Assembly (NCBI RefSeq): GCF_030211955.1
Contig: NZ_JASODI010000014.1
Span: forward strand, 1-64,000
Length of the DNA stretch: 64,000 bases
Source: Corynebacterium frankenforstense
Lineage (GTDB): Bacteria > Actinomycetota > Actinomycetes > Mycobacteriales > Mycobacteriaceae
Direction: 5' to 3'
Shown: in pieces, positions 35,534 through 44,521 of the stretch
Layout: each line of letters starts with the position of its first letter
Position numbering within the stretch: position 1 is the stretch's first letter
Made by a program: the position numbers and the translations under genes
The notes under the pieces: model-generated
Told to the model about the DNA's origin: nothing
What the model saw: the letters and a program-made list of their open reading frames with translations, nothing else
The model's database searches: none

Positions 35534-37666
35534 CTAGATCCCGGCCTCCTTGACGCCGCGCAGCTCCTTCTTCAGGTCGAGGATCTCGTCGCGCAGGCGC
35601 CCGGCGAGCTCGAACTTCAGCTCGCCGGCGGCGGCGCGCATCTGGTTGGTCAGGTCGTCGATGAGCCCCTGGATCTCGTCGGCGGCCATGGAGCCGGTGT
35701 CGCGGCGGCCGGCCACCGCGGCGTCGGCACCCGCGCCGGAGGCGCGCGAGGCGTCGGTCTCGCGCGCGCCGTCGCCGGCGGTGTCGGCGTCGTTCTCGTA
35801 GACCTGGTCGAGGATGTCGGCGATCTTCTTGCGCAGCGGCTGCGGGTCGATGCCGTGTTTCTCGTTGTAGGCGATCTGCTTCTCGCGGCGCCGCTCGGTC
35901 TCGTCGATCGCGTACTGCATCGACTCGGTCACCGAGTCGGCGTACATGATCACCTCGCCGGAGACATTGCGGGCGGCACGGCCGATCGTCTGGATCAGGG
36001 AGCGGTCGGAGCGCAGGAAGCCCTCCTTGTCGGCGTCGAGGATGGCCACCAGCGAGACCTCGGGCAGGTCGATGCCCTCGCGCAGCAGGTTGATGCCGAC
36101 GAGCACGTCGAACTCGCCGAGGCGCAGCTGGCGCAGCAGCTCGACGCGCTGCAGGGTGTCGATGTCGGAGTGCAGGTAGCGCACCTTCACGCCGTTCTCG
36201 AGCAGGTAGTCGGTGAGGTCCTCGGCCATCTTCTTGGTCAGGGTGGTCACCAGGACGCGCTCGTTCCTGTCGGCGCGCTCGCGGATCTCGGCGATCAGGT
36301 CGTCGATCTGGCCGGTCGTCGGCTTGACGGTGACCTTCGGGTCGACCAGGCCGGTCGGGCGGATGACCTGCTCGACGAACTCCCCGCCGGCCGCCGCCAT
36401 CTCGTAGTCGCCGGGGGTGGCGGACATGTAGACGGTCTGGCCGACGCGGTCCTCGAACTCGTCGAAGGTCAGCGGGCGGTTGTCCATGGCCGAGGGCAGG
36501 CGGAAGCCGAACTCGACGAGGTTGCGCTTGCGCGACATGTCGCCCTCGAACATGCCGCCGATCTGCGGGACGGTCACGTGGGACTCGTCGATGATCGTCA
36601 GGAAGTCCTCGGGGAAGTAGTCGATCAGCGTCGCCGGCGCGGAGCCGGCGGGGCGCCCGTCGACGTGGCGCGAGTAGTTCTCGATGCCGGAGCAGAAGCC
36701 GACCTGCTCGATCATCTCGAGGTCGTACTCGGTGCGCATGCGCAGGCGCTGCGCCTCGAGCAGCTTTCCGCGGTTCTCCAGGCTGTCGAGCCGCTCGGCG
36801 AGCTCGGCCTTGATGTCCTCGATCGCCTTGGCCATGCGCTCGGGCCCGGCGACGTAGTGGGTGGCCGGGAAGATGCGGATCTCGTCGACCTGGCGGATGA
36901 TGTCGCCGGTCAGCGGGTGGATGTAGTAGAGCGAGTCGATCTCGTCGCCGAAGAACTCGACGCGGACGGCGATCTCCTCGTAGGCCGGGATGATGTCGAC
37001 GGTGTCGCCCTTGACGCGGAAGGCGCCGCGCTCGAGGGAGTAGTCGTTGCGGTCGTACTGGATGTCGACGAGCAGGCGCAGGAAGCGGTCGCGCTCGACC
37101 TCCTCGCCGACGCGCAGCACCAGCGAGCGGTCGAGGTAGGACTGCGGGGTGCCCAGGCCGTAGATGCAGGACACCGAGGAGACGACCACGACGTCGCGCC
37201 GCGAGAGCAACGCGGAGGTCGCTGAGTGGCGCAGGCGCTCGACGTCCTCGTTGATCGAGGAGTCCTTCTCGATGTAGGTGTCCGTCTGCGCGATGTACGC
37301 CTCGGGTTGGTAGTAGTCGTAGTAGCTGACGAAGTACTCGACGGCGTTGTTGGGCAGCAGTTGGCGCAGCTCGTTGGCCAGCTGCGCGGCCAGAGTCTTG
37401 TTCGGGGCCATGACCAGGGTGGGCCGCTGCTGCTTCTCGATCAACCACGCCGCCGTCGCCGACTTGCCGGTACCGGTCGCGCCCATGAGCACCACGTCGG
37501 ACTCGCCGCGGTTGAGCCGTTCGTCGAGCTCCTTGATCGCCTTCGGCTGGTCGCCGGCGGGCTCGTAGTCCGAGATGACCTCGAACTTGCCGTCGGATCG
37601 TTCCACCTCACCGACGGGGCGGAACTCGGAGTGGGACAGCACGGGGTGTTCAGCAGCGAATGCCAT
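35534..37666 (-). CDS. uvrB: excinuclease ABC subunit B
   Basis: Damage-verification helicase of excision repair, 710 residues. Walker A GATGTGKS at 62-69, the DNA-clamping beta-hairpin [20 protein letters not shown] (about 118-137), [24 protein letters not shown], and a C-terminal UVR motif ([19 protein letters not shown]) that binds UvrC. Start at ATG 37666: a TAGAGT -10 box (37679-37674) lies 7 bases before it, predicting a leaderless mRNA, and an in-frame start 18 bases further up would fall inside the promoter. Confidence 0.97.
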   Translation of the reverse strand: MAFAAEHPVLSHSEFRPVGEVERSDGKFEVISDYEPAGDQPKAIKELDERLNRGESDVVLMGATGTGKSATAAWLIEKQQRPTLVMAPNKTLAAQLANELRQLLPNNAVEYFVSYYDYYQPEAYIAQTDTYIEKDSSINEDVERLRHSATSALLSRRDVVVVSSVSCIYGLGTPQSYLDRSLVLRVGEEVERDRFLRLLVDIQYDRNDYSLERGAFRVKGDTVDIIPAYEEIAVRVEFFGDEIDSLYYIHPLTGDIIRQVDEIRIFPATHYVAGPERMAKAIEDIKAELAERLDSLENRGKLLEAQRLRMRTEYDLEMIEQVGFCSGIENYSRHVDGRPAGSAPATLIDYFPEDFLTIIDESHVTVPQIGGMFEGDMSRKRNLVEFGFRLPSAMDNRPLTFDEFEDRVGQTVYMSATPGDYEMAAAGGEFVEQVIRPTGLVDPKVTVKPTTGQIDDLIAEIRERADRNERVLVTTLTKKMAEDLTDYLLENGVKVRYLHSDIDTLQRVELLRQLRLGEFDVLVGINLLREGIDLPEVSLVAILDADKEGFLRSDRSLIQTIGRAARNVSGEVIMYADSVTESMQYAIDETERRREKQIAYNEKHGIDPQPLRKKIADILDQVYENDADTAGDGARETDASRASGAGADAAVAGRRDTGSMAADEIQGLIDDLTNQMRAAAGELKFELAGRLRDEILDLKKELRGVKEAGI

Positions 37667-37709
37667 GCGCCCCACTCTAGCCACGCCGCGGCGTGGGCTT
37701 TGCGCCCCG

Positions 37710-37726
37710 ATTGACGACGCCGCGTC
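37710..37726 (+). repeat. dispersed repeat head
   Basis: ATTGACGACGCCGCGTC, upstream of uvrB and of the divergent unknown gene. The following 50 bases are G+C-rich with a possible long-range stem (TCCCAC near 37725, GTGGGA near 37759). Confidence 0.5.
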
Positions 37727-37945
37727 CCACCCGCCCGCGCTTCCCGCACGGTGGGCGCGTGGGAAGGCGCCGCTGCGCGTCGCCGGGAGCTACCGGGCGG
37801 CGCAGGCGATTTCGCGCAACCGGGAGCCGTGTGGGGGGACGGTGGCCGGTCAAAGAAGGTACGGGGCACGCGCGCCGCGCACACCGGTGTGGGCCGCGCG
37901 CCCGACCCGACAGAGACCGACGACCCGCCGCAGAGGAGAGCGACC

Positions 37946-39150
37946 GTGACCGACGCCGACAGACAAGCCCGCAAACTGGACAAGAAGATCATCCCGCGCC
38001 TGATCAAACGAATCAACGCCGCCGGTATCGGGGATTGCTCGTCGAGCGCCACGCAGATGGATCTGTGATCAGCACCGCCGAGGGGACTCTGCACACCGCT
38101 GACCTGCACAAGCGCTTCGCCGCGTCGACGCTGGCCGAGCGCGAGACAATGCTCGACGAAGCCGCGGCCGGGCTGATCGGGGATCCCGGGACAGACTCCG
38201 CCGGTGCGGGGCTGGACTTCGACGACCCGGACGTCTTCCTCAACCTGCGCCTCGACATCCTGCACGAACCCTGGCGGGAGCACCCGGACGCACGGTTCTC
38301 CAATGTCTCCCCCGAGTACCGTCTCGACGGCCATCTCACGGTGCTCGTGCTGTACGACGGCGAGGACACCACCGTGCTCACCGACGACGACGTCCACGGA
38401 GACGTCGACGAGCTCTACGCGCTGGCGATCGACAACATGCGGATGCTCGACACGGACATTGACCTCGTAATGCTCAACGGCGGCAGCCGCAGGATCCCGG
38501 CCTTCTGGTTCCATGCCGCCGGCCCACACGTCCGGTGCCTGATCGGCGACATCCCCCGCCGCGTCGCCGAGATCCGGAGCGACCCCGATCATGTGCGGGA
38601 GTCATTCCTCTTCTACGTGCCTGACTGCAAAAACATCTTCGTCATCGACTGCGAGGACTATCTCATGCTCACCCCCGACGCACTCCGGGAGTACCACGGG
38701 GTCCTCATGCAGGCTCGCCACTGCGGCCACGGCCTCGGATGGCTCTGCGTGGGCGACGACGATGTCCCCTGGCTGGTCAAGGCCGAGTGGAACGACGTCC
38801 TCGAGGAGATGCGCGGCCACCGCCACGACGACGCCGCCTGCGCGCGAACCGGCGCCCCTCCCCCGTTCAGTCCTGGATCAAACCCCGATCAACCCCTGTT
38901 CAGGAGAGGTCGACCCAGCTCTGCGCCTTCCACTCGAGCAGCTGGCCGTCAGAGAGCTGCCAGCGCTCGTAGAGGCCGGAGACCGACGCGTCGGCCAGCA
39001 CGGCCTCGAGCGACTGGCGAAGCCGCTCGCGGTTGGCGGGCTCGCGCAGGCCGGCGACGGCCGCGGGTTCGATGCCCTCGGGCAGGTCGGCGTCGTCGGC
39101 GGCGGCGAGGGCGGCCAGGGCGACGATCACCTGCCCCTCGTCGGCGTTGA
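37946..39150 (+). pseudogene. unknown protein, frameshifted and without a clear end
   Basis: GTG 37946 with GAGGAG upstream starts TDADRQARKLDKKIIPRLIKR. The frame ends after 40 codons, but the next frame continues smoothly (GLLVERHADGSVISTAEG) for about 260 more residues. One missing G in the run at 38030-38033 explains this. The body (DGHLTVLVLYDGEDTTVLTD, YALAIDNMRML, RESFLFYVPDCKNIFVIDCE, GWLCVGDDDVPWL) is coherent to about 38820 and distantly recalls DUF1444/YtpQ-like proteins, a weak guess. After that the frame runs on as Arg/Pro/Ala-rich sequence antisense to the DUF4259 gene until 39150, so the natural stop seems lost. Confidence 0.6.
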
Positions 39151-39292
39151 GGTGGCGCTGGGAGCGGTCCGGCAGCAGGTGCACCGGGTCGAAGACCCCG
39201 GAGGCGATGTCCTCGAGAAGCTCCTTGGCCTCGGAGTTGTCGAAGGGGCCGGTGCCCCAGATCTCGTCCTGTGCGTGCTGCTCCTGACTCAT
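38900..39292 (-). CDS. DUF4259 domain-containing protein
   Basis: A 130-residue protein, EIWGTGPFDNSEAKELLEDI at the N-terminus as in DUF4259 proteins, which are small, acidic, soluble and of unknown function. It ends YERWQLSDGQLLEWKAQSW. ATG 39292 lies 11 bases after the coaE stop, so the two are probably one transcript. Confidence 0.85.
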   Translation of the reverse strand: MSQEQHAQDEIWGTGPFDNSEAKELLEDIASGVFDPVHLLPDRSQRHLNADEGQVIVALAALAAADDADLPEGIEPAAVAGLREPANRERLRQSLEAVLADASVSGLYERWQLSDGQLLEWKAQSWVDLS

Positions 39293-39303
39293 GGGCTACG
39301 AGG

Positions 39304-39921
39304 TTACTCGGCCGGTTCCGCGGCGGCCATCCGGTCCACGCGCTCGACGAGCTCGGCGACCTGGGCGTCGAGCGCCTCGCGCGGGCCGGAGTTGTCAAGG
39401 ACGACGTCGGCGGCGGCGCGCCGGCGTTCGTCGGAAATCTGGGCGGCGATGCGGGCACGGGCGTCACTCTCGTCCATCCCACGCTGCGCCACCAGGCGCT
39501 GCACGCGGGTCTCGGCGGGGACGTCGACGACGACGGTGAGGTCCATCCTGGCGTCGAGTCCCTGCTCGATGAGCAGCGGCATGTCGTAGACGACGGCCCG
39601 GGTGCCGGCGGCCTCGGCCGCGGCGAAGCGGCGGGCGGTCTCGGCGGAGATCCGCGGGTGGGTGATCGAGTTGAGCAGTTCAGTGTGCTCGGGGTCGACG
39701 AAGGCGCGGCGGGCGAGCTCCCCGCGGTTGAGCGTGCCGTCGGTGCTCAGGATGTCCGCGCCGAAGGCCTCGGCGAGCTCCGCCAGGGCGGGCCGCCCCG
39801 GCTCGACGACCTCGCGGGCGATGCGGTCGGCGTCGACGATCTCGAGGCCGGCCTCGGCGAGCAGTGCGGCGACGGTGGATTTGCCGGAGCCGATTCCCCC
39901 GGTTAGTCCGATCTTGAGCAT
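39304..39921 (-). CDS. coaE: dephospho-CoA kinase
   Basis: Last step of coenzyme A synthesis. The 205-residue P-loop kinase begins MLKIGLTGGIGSGKSTVAAL (Walker A at 8-15), has DADRIAREV (about 30-38), the lid region and VVYDMPLLIEQG. ATG 39921 has a TAGCAT -10 box 6 bases upstream, so it is probably leaderless. Followed by the DUF4259 gene. The CoA pathway partner coaD is at 52895-53377. Confidence 0.96.
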   Translation of the reverse strand: MLKIGLTGGIGSGKSTVAALLAEAGLEIVDADRIAREVVEPGRPALAELAEAFGADILSTDGTLNRGELARRAFVDPEHTELLNSITHPRISAETARRFAAAEAAGTRAVVYDMPLLIEQGLDARMDLTVVVDVPAETRVQRLVAQRGMDESDARARIAAQISDERRRAAADVVLDNSGPREALDAQVAELVERVDRMAAAEPAE

Positions 39922-40000
39922 GCGCCCATGCTAGCCGCGTGCGGCCGGACAGGTACCGCCCGCCGAGAGAACACGTCCGCAAGACCCCGGCGACGACAAG

Positions 40001-40035
40001 GGAGGACCCGGGCCCGCGTGGGGGCCGGGTCCTCC
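40001..40035 (-). terminator. ptsG terminator hairpin
   Basis: GGAGGACCCGGGCCC pairs with GGGCCGGGTCCTCC (14 pairs with one bulged G, loop GCGTGG), 39 bases past the ptsG stop. On the minus strand it is followed by CTTGTCG; no strong T-tract. Confidence 0.6.
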
Positions 40036-40074
40036 GGAGGGTCGAGGGCGGCTCAACCGCGTGGTGTCAGTGCA

Positions 40075-42123
40075 CTACTGCTGGGCGGCCTTGACCTTCG
40101 GCGTCGCCTCGATCAGCGCCTGGCCGACCTCGACGGTGCCACCGCTGAGCAGCGGGGTGACGTCGGCGAGCTTCTTGTGGTTGGTCACCAGGACCGGGGT
40201 GATCGGCGAGTAGCCGGCGGCCTCGATCTTGGCGCGGTCGAAGCTGACCAGCGGGGTGCCGGCCTCGACGCGCTCGCCCTTCTTGACGTGGAGGGTGAAG
40301 CCGTCGCCCTCCATGTTGACGGTGTCGATGCCGATGTGGATCAGCAGCTGGACGCCGTCGTCGAGCTTGAGGCCGATGGCGTGGCCGGTCGGGAACGCGG
40401 CCATGACCTTGCCGGCGGCCGGGGCGTAGACGGTGTCGCCGGTCGGGTCGACGGAGACGCCCTTGCCCACGGCGCCGGCGGCGAAGGCCTCGTCCGGGGT
40501 GTCGGCCAGCGGCACCACGGCACCGGCCAGCGGGCAGCCGACCTGGACCGGCTCACCGGCGACCTCGTCGGCGGCCAGCGCGGTGCCTGCACCGCCGGCG
40601 GCGCCGGCGGCGGCGACGCGCTGGTCCTCGGCCTCGTTGGCGGCCTCGCGCTCGGCGGCGATCTGGGCGCGCATCTCCTCGCGCTCTTCCGGGGTGCGGT
40701 AGTCGAGGAAGACGACCAGCAGGAAGGAGGTGAAGAAGGCGACAACGATGCCGATGACGTAGCCGGCGATCGGGTCCATGGCCGGGATGGTCAGCAGGGA
40801 GGTGAACACGAAGGCGTAGGCCTTGATGTTGAAGATGCCCATGACCACGCCGCCGAGGAAGCAGCCCGGCAGCAGGCGGTAGTAGGAGCGGCGGTAGCGC
40901 AGGAGCACGCCGTAGAGGCTGGGCTCGGAGATGCCGCCGAGCAGGCCGGCCATCGAGGCGCCGAAGGACAGCTGGCGCATCTGCTTGTTGTGCTCACGCC
41001 AGGAGACGACCACGACGCCGGTGATGACGCCGAAGCAGGCGAAGTTCCAGGCGCCCATGGGGCCCTGGATGTAGTCGAAGCCCAGGGTGTTGATGTTGAC
41101 GATCATGATGGCGTTGAGCGGCCAGTGCAGGCCCAGCGGCACCAGGAACGGGTAGAGCAGCGGGATGATCACCGACAGGATGAACGGCGAGACGCCGTTG
41201 ACCCAGCCGAGGAAGTGCGCGATGCCGTTGCCCAGGCCCACGCCGAACGGGCCGACGACCAGGGCGGTCAGCGGGATCATGATGAGCAGGCAGATGAAGG
41301 GCACGAAGACCATGTGCACCGCGGACGGGATGATCTTCTTCAGGCCCTTCTCCAGGAAGTACAGGATGATCGCGGCGAAGATCGGCGGGAAGACCTGGCC
41401 GCCGTAGTCCTGGATGTACATCGGGATGTTGAAGATGTGCACCACGTAGTTGTACTGGCCCTCGATGGCGGTCGGGACCTCCTCGGCGACCTCCTTCATC
41501 CCGAGGAACTCCGGGGTGAACAGGGCCGCGGGGATGGCCGCGCCGACCCACTCGTTCGCGCCGAGCTTCTTGGCGGCGGTGGCGCCGACCATGATCGGCA
41601 GGAAGTAGAACACCGAGCGCCACATGGCGTGGCCGAGCTGGTACTCCGGCGGCTGCTCGGTCATCTCCTGGCGGAAGTCCTGGAGGCCGAAGGTGTCGGC
41701 GAGGACCAGCAGGGTGATGATCAGCGAGGCGCCCAGCAGCGCCCACAGGACGGGGCGGAAGGTGTCGGAGAGGAACTCGAAGGCGTAGTCGACGCCGGCG
41801 AACTTGCCGCGGACACCGCCGTACTGCTTCTTCTTCGAGCCGTTGTCCGCGGCCTTCTTGTTGTCGCCCATCCCGGGCAGTTTGTTCAGGGCGTTGTAGT
41901 ACTCGGCCACGCCGCCGCCCATGATCACCTGCATGCCGGTCGAGCCCTGCTTGACCACGCCGAGGACGGCGGGGTCGCTGTCGAGCTTGTCGGTGTCGAT
42001 GATGGACTGGTCGGCGACCTGGAAGCGCAGTCGGGTGGCGCAGTGGGTCACCGACGTGATGTTCTCGGGACCGCCCAACTCGCGGAGGATGTGCTCCGCG
42101 GTGGTGGTCGTGGATGATGCCAT
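40075..42123 (-). CDS. ptsG: PTS glucose-specific EIIBCA permease
   Basis: Membrane enzyme that imports and phosphorylates glucose. The 682-residue protein has domain order IIB-IIC-IIA: IIB with the phosphocysteine motif THCATRLRF (about 26-34), IIC with about ten helices (WALLGASLIITLLVLADTFG, HWPLNAIMIVNINTLG, GGISEPSLYG), an Ala/Glu linker, and IIA with the phosphohistidine segment LLIHIGIDTVNMEG (about 600). Sequence follows corynebacterial PtsG closely. ATG 42123 after GAAAGGGGAGCCAACAC; the in-frame reading above it belongs to the leader. Confidence 0.96.
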   Translation of the reverse strand: MASSTTTTAEHILRELGGPENITSVTHCATRLRFQVADQSIIDTDKLDSDPAVLGVVKQGSTGMQVIMGGGVAEYYNALNKLPGMGDNKKAADNGSKKKQYGGVRGKFAGVDYAFEFLSDTFRPVLWALLGASLIITLLVLADTFGLQDFRQEMTEQPPEYQLGHAMWRSVFYFLPIMVGATAAKKLGANEWVGAAIPAALFTPEFLGMKEVAEEVPTAIEGQYNYVVHIFNIPMYIQDYGGQVFPPIFAAIILYFLEKGLKKIIPSAVHMVFVPFICLLIMIPLTALVVGPFGVGLGNGIAHFLGWVNGVSPFILSVIIPLLYPFLVPLGLHWPLNAIMIVNINTLGFDYIQGPMGAWNFACFGVITGVVVVSWREHNKQMRQLSFGASMAGLLGGISEPSLYGVLLRYRRSYYRLLPGCFLGGVVMGIFNIKAYAFVFTSLLTIPAMDPIAGYVIGIVVAFFTSFLLVVFLDYRTPEEREEMRAQIAAEREAANEAEDQRVAAAGAAGGAGTALAADEVAGEPVQVGCPLAGAVVPLADTPDEAFAAGAVGKGVSVDPTGDTVYAPAAGKVMAAFPTGHAIGLKLDDGVQLLIHIGIDTVNMEGDGFTLHVKKGERVEAGTPLVSFDRAKIEAAGYSPITPVLVTNHKKLADVTPLLSGGTVEVGQALIEATPKVKAAQQ

Positions 42124-42615
42124 GTGTTGGCTCCCCTTTCGATGCCACGGGCGATGTTCGCGCCCGCTCACAACGTATGCCCAGACAACTTTACGCCCGT
42201 TCGGTGCGAAACGGGCAATTGAAATGTGCCCGGTCCCCGCTTGAGGGGCAATGGCAATGATCACATTCCCACACACCCGGAGCATGCTCACAGTCTGATG
42301 TTCCCCCTATTCGGGTAAAAAATCGAAAGAATCGCCCGCTCCTCCGATCTCTTAAATTCCACCAGATCGGACATAACCACCCCCGATGACGTCTGAAACG
42401 ATCCCGTTCCCACATCCGCGGGAGTCGGCACCGCTCCCCCGTGCCCGGACCGGGGGATTGACGACGCCGCGCCGCTCCCCCGGCTGCACCTCCCCCGCGT
42501 GCTTCGTTCCCCGACGTGCGCTCCGATGCGCCGTGGCGAATATCACCGCGCATGTGCAGCTCCCGGAGCCTGCGTGGCCCGTTCTCCCGCGCGGCCACGC
42601 GCCCCCGGAGACGCT
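42124..42615 (-). promoter_or_regulatory. ptsG upstream region
   Basis: About 490 bases with no credible gene. Nearest to ptsG is an inverted repeat GCCCGTT / AACGGGC (42195-42201 and 42210-42216) overlapping a possible TTGCCC...TAAAGT promoter, a candidate operator. Two TGTGA half-sites read on the minus strand (42265-42261 and 42292-42288) hint at a CRP/GlxR-type regulator, but no full TGTGA-6-TCACA site is seen. Upstream lies an A+T-rich stretch (42310-42360) and a dispersed-repeat head (42457-42473). Confidence 0.4.
42457..42473 (+). repeat. dispersed repeat head
   Basis: ATTGACGACGCCGCGCC in the ptsG-rpsA gap, followed by C-rich sequence without a clear hairpin. Identical to the head at 37710 except for the penultimate base. 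Confidence 0.5.
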
Positions 42616-42652
42616 AAAAGCGGCCCCGTCCCACCGTGGGGACGGGGCCGCT
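42615..42652 (-). terminator. rpsA terminator
   Basis: A 14-bp perfect stem (42619-42632 with 42639-42652, arm AGCGGCCCCGTCCC), followed on the minus strand by TTTTAG. It lies 64 bases past the rpsA stop and is the best intrinsic terminator in the window. Confidence 0.9.
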
Positions 42653-42715
42653 CGTGCCGCCGGCGGGACTCAGCCCGGTGTCACCGGGAGGTCAGCGCCG
42701 GAGGCGGCGGACCGA

Positions 42716-44179
42716 TCAGTTGCCGGTCAGCTTCTTGCGCAGCTTGGCGAGCTGCTCGTCGGAGGCCAGGGTGCCACCGTGGTTCTCCTCGGGCTCGGAC
42801 GCCGGAGCCGCGTCCGAGGTGCGCGAGGAGTAGTTGGCGGAGGCGGAAGCCTCGTCGGCGGCCTCGGCGGCCGCGGCGTGGTGACGCTCGACCTGCGCGG
42901 AGTGCAGCTGGTGGCGACGCTCCGACTCGGCGTAGCGGGCCTCCCACTCCTCGCGCTGGGTCTCGTAGCCCTCGAGCCACTCATTGGTCTCGGCGTCGAA
43001 GCCCTCCGGGAAGATGTAGTTGCCCTGATCGTCGTAGGAGTCGGCCATGCCGTACTTCGACGGGTCGAACTCCTCGGAGAAGTCCTCGTCGGCCTGCTTG
43101 AGCGACAGCGAGATGCGGCGACGCTCGAGGTCGATGTCGATGACCTTGACCATGAGCTCCTCGCCCACGGTGACGATCTGGTCCGGCACGTCGACGTGAC
43201 GCTGGGCCAGCTCGGAGATGTGGACCAGGCCCTCGATGCCCTCCTCGACGCGGACGAACGCGCCGAACGGGACGAGCTTGGTGACCTTGCCCGGGACGAT
43301 CTGGCCGACCGCGTGGGTCCGGGCGAAGATGCGCCACGGATCCTCCTGGGTCGCCTTGAGCGACAGGGAGACGCGCTCGCGGTCCAGGTCGACGTCGAGG
43401 ACCTCGACGGTGACCTCCTCACCCACGGTGACGACCTCGGACGGGTGGTCGATGTGCTTCCAGGACAGCTCGGAGACGTGCACCAGGCCGTCGACACCGC
43501 CGAGATCGACGAAGGCGCCGAAGTTGACGATGGAGGACACGACGCCCTTGCGGACCTGGCCCTTCTGCAGCTGGTGCAGGAACTCGGAGCGGACCTCGGA
43601 CTGGGTCTGCTCGAGCCAGGCGCGGCGGGACAGCACGACGTTGTTGCGGTGCTTGTCCAGCTCGATGATCTTGGCCTCGAGCTCCTGACCGATGTAGGGC
43701 TCCAGGTCGCGCACGCGGCGCATCTCGACCAGGGAGGCCGGCAGGAAGCCGCGCAGCCCGATGTCGAGGATCAGGCCGCCCTTGACGACCTCGATGACGG
43801 TGCCGGTGACCGGCTCGTCCTTCTCCTTGAGGTCCTCGATGGTGCCCCAGGCGCGCTCGTACTGGGCACGCTTCTTGGAGAGGATCAGGCGGCCTTCCTT
43901 GTCCTCCTTGGTGAGGACAAGCGCGTCGATCTCGTCGCCGACCTCGACGACCTCGTCCGGGTCGACGTCGTGCTTGATCGACAGCTCGCGCGTCGGGATG
44001 ACGCCCTCGGTCTTGTAGCCGATGTCGAGCAGGACCTCGTCGTGATCGACCTTGACGACGGTGCCTTCGACGATGTCACCGTCGTTGAAGTACTTGATGG
44101 TCTGGTCGACCGCGGCGAGGAAATCCTCAGCGGAGCCGATGTCGTTGACGGCTACCTGAGGGACGTTGGTGTTGGGCAT
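42716..44179 (-). CDS. rpsA: 30S ribosomal protein S1
   Basis: A 487-residue mRNA-binding ribosomal protein with four S1 repeats: GDIVEGTVVKVDHDEVLLDI (about 31-105), EPVTGTVIEVVKGGLILDIG (about 122-188), GQVRKGVVSSIVNFGAFVDL (about 208-277) and VGQIVPGKVTKLVPFGAFVR (about 295-365). An acidic, Glu/Ala-rich tail ends KLRKKLTGN. ATG 44179. Its transcript starts near 44355, leaving a leader of about 175 bases that could serve S1 autoregulation. Confidence 0.97.
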   Translation of the reverse strand: MPNTNVPQVAVNDIGSAEDFLAAVDQTIKYFNDGDIVEGTVVKVDHDEVLLDIGYKTEGVIPTRELSIKHDVDPDEVVEVGDEIDALVLTKEDKEGRLILSKKRAQYERAWGTIEDLKEKDEPVTGTVIEVVKGGLILDIGLRGFLPASLVEMRRVRDLEPYIGQELEAKIIELDKHRNNVVLSRRAWLEQTQSEVRSEFLHQLQKGQVRKGVVSSIVNFGAFVDLGGVDGLVHVSELSWKHIDHPSEVVTVGEEVTVEVLDVDLDRERVSLSLKATQEDPWRIFARTHAVGQIVPGKVTKLVPFGAFVRVEEGIEGLVHISELAQRHVDVPDQIVTVGEELMVKVIDIDLERRRISLSLKQADEDFSEEFDPSKYGMADSYDDQGNYIFPEGFDAETNEWLEGYETQREEWEARYAESERRHQLHSAQVERHHAAAAEAADEASASANYSSRTSDAAPASEPEENHGGTLASDEQLAKLRKKLTGN

Positions 44180-44362
44180 ATGTTCGTGTGCTCCGAAATG
44201 GGATAGGACTCGTAGGTGTACAGGATCGCGCATCTCTCGGTGCCGGTCACGGCTGCTCCGGGTCCGAAGGTCCCGGCCGCGCGGCCGCACCGATCCCGCG
44301 ACGCCCGCCCCGCCCCACCTATCACTGGGTCGTGGGCGCGCGCGCACAGATACGCCCGGTAG

Positions 44363-44391
44363 ATACTAGTCATCTCCGGCGCCTATTTCAA
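44363..44391 (-). promoter_or_regulatory. rpsA promoter
   Basis: TTGAAA (44391-44386), 17 bases, TAGTAT (44368-44363) on the minus strand, a near-consensus sigma-A promoter. It points at rpsA, 180 bases away. Sixty to 115 bases upstream of the -35 are three 14-base repeats. Confidence 0.8.
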
Positions 44392-44449
44392 CCGCGACAC
44401 GGCACGTCGCGGCCGAGTTTCCCACCCGGCCGCTCCCCGGCACCCGGCC

Positions 44450-44505
44450 CCGGCCGCGGTGTCTGCTTCCCCGGCCGCGGCGTCAGTTTTCACGGCCGCG
44501 GTGAC
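44450..44505. repeat. three direct repeats spaced exactly 21 bp
   Basis: Copies at 44450-44463, 44471-44484 and 44492-44505 of (C/A)CGGCCGCGG(T/C)G(T/A)C. The identical 21-base period is two helical turns. The core GGCCGCGG is partly palindromic. They lie between the polA stop and the rpsA promoter. Confidence 0.7.
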
Positions 44506-44521
44506 GAAGTCGCCGCGGCGC

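Noticed and set aside
42250..42295. A CRP/GlxR operator upstream of ptsG
   Set aside because: Only TGTGA half-sites are present; no full TGTGA-6 bases-TCACA palindrome could be found, so no operator is called.
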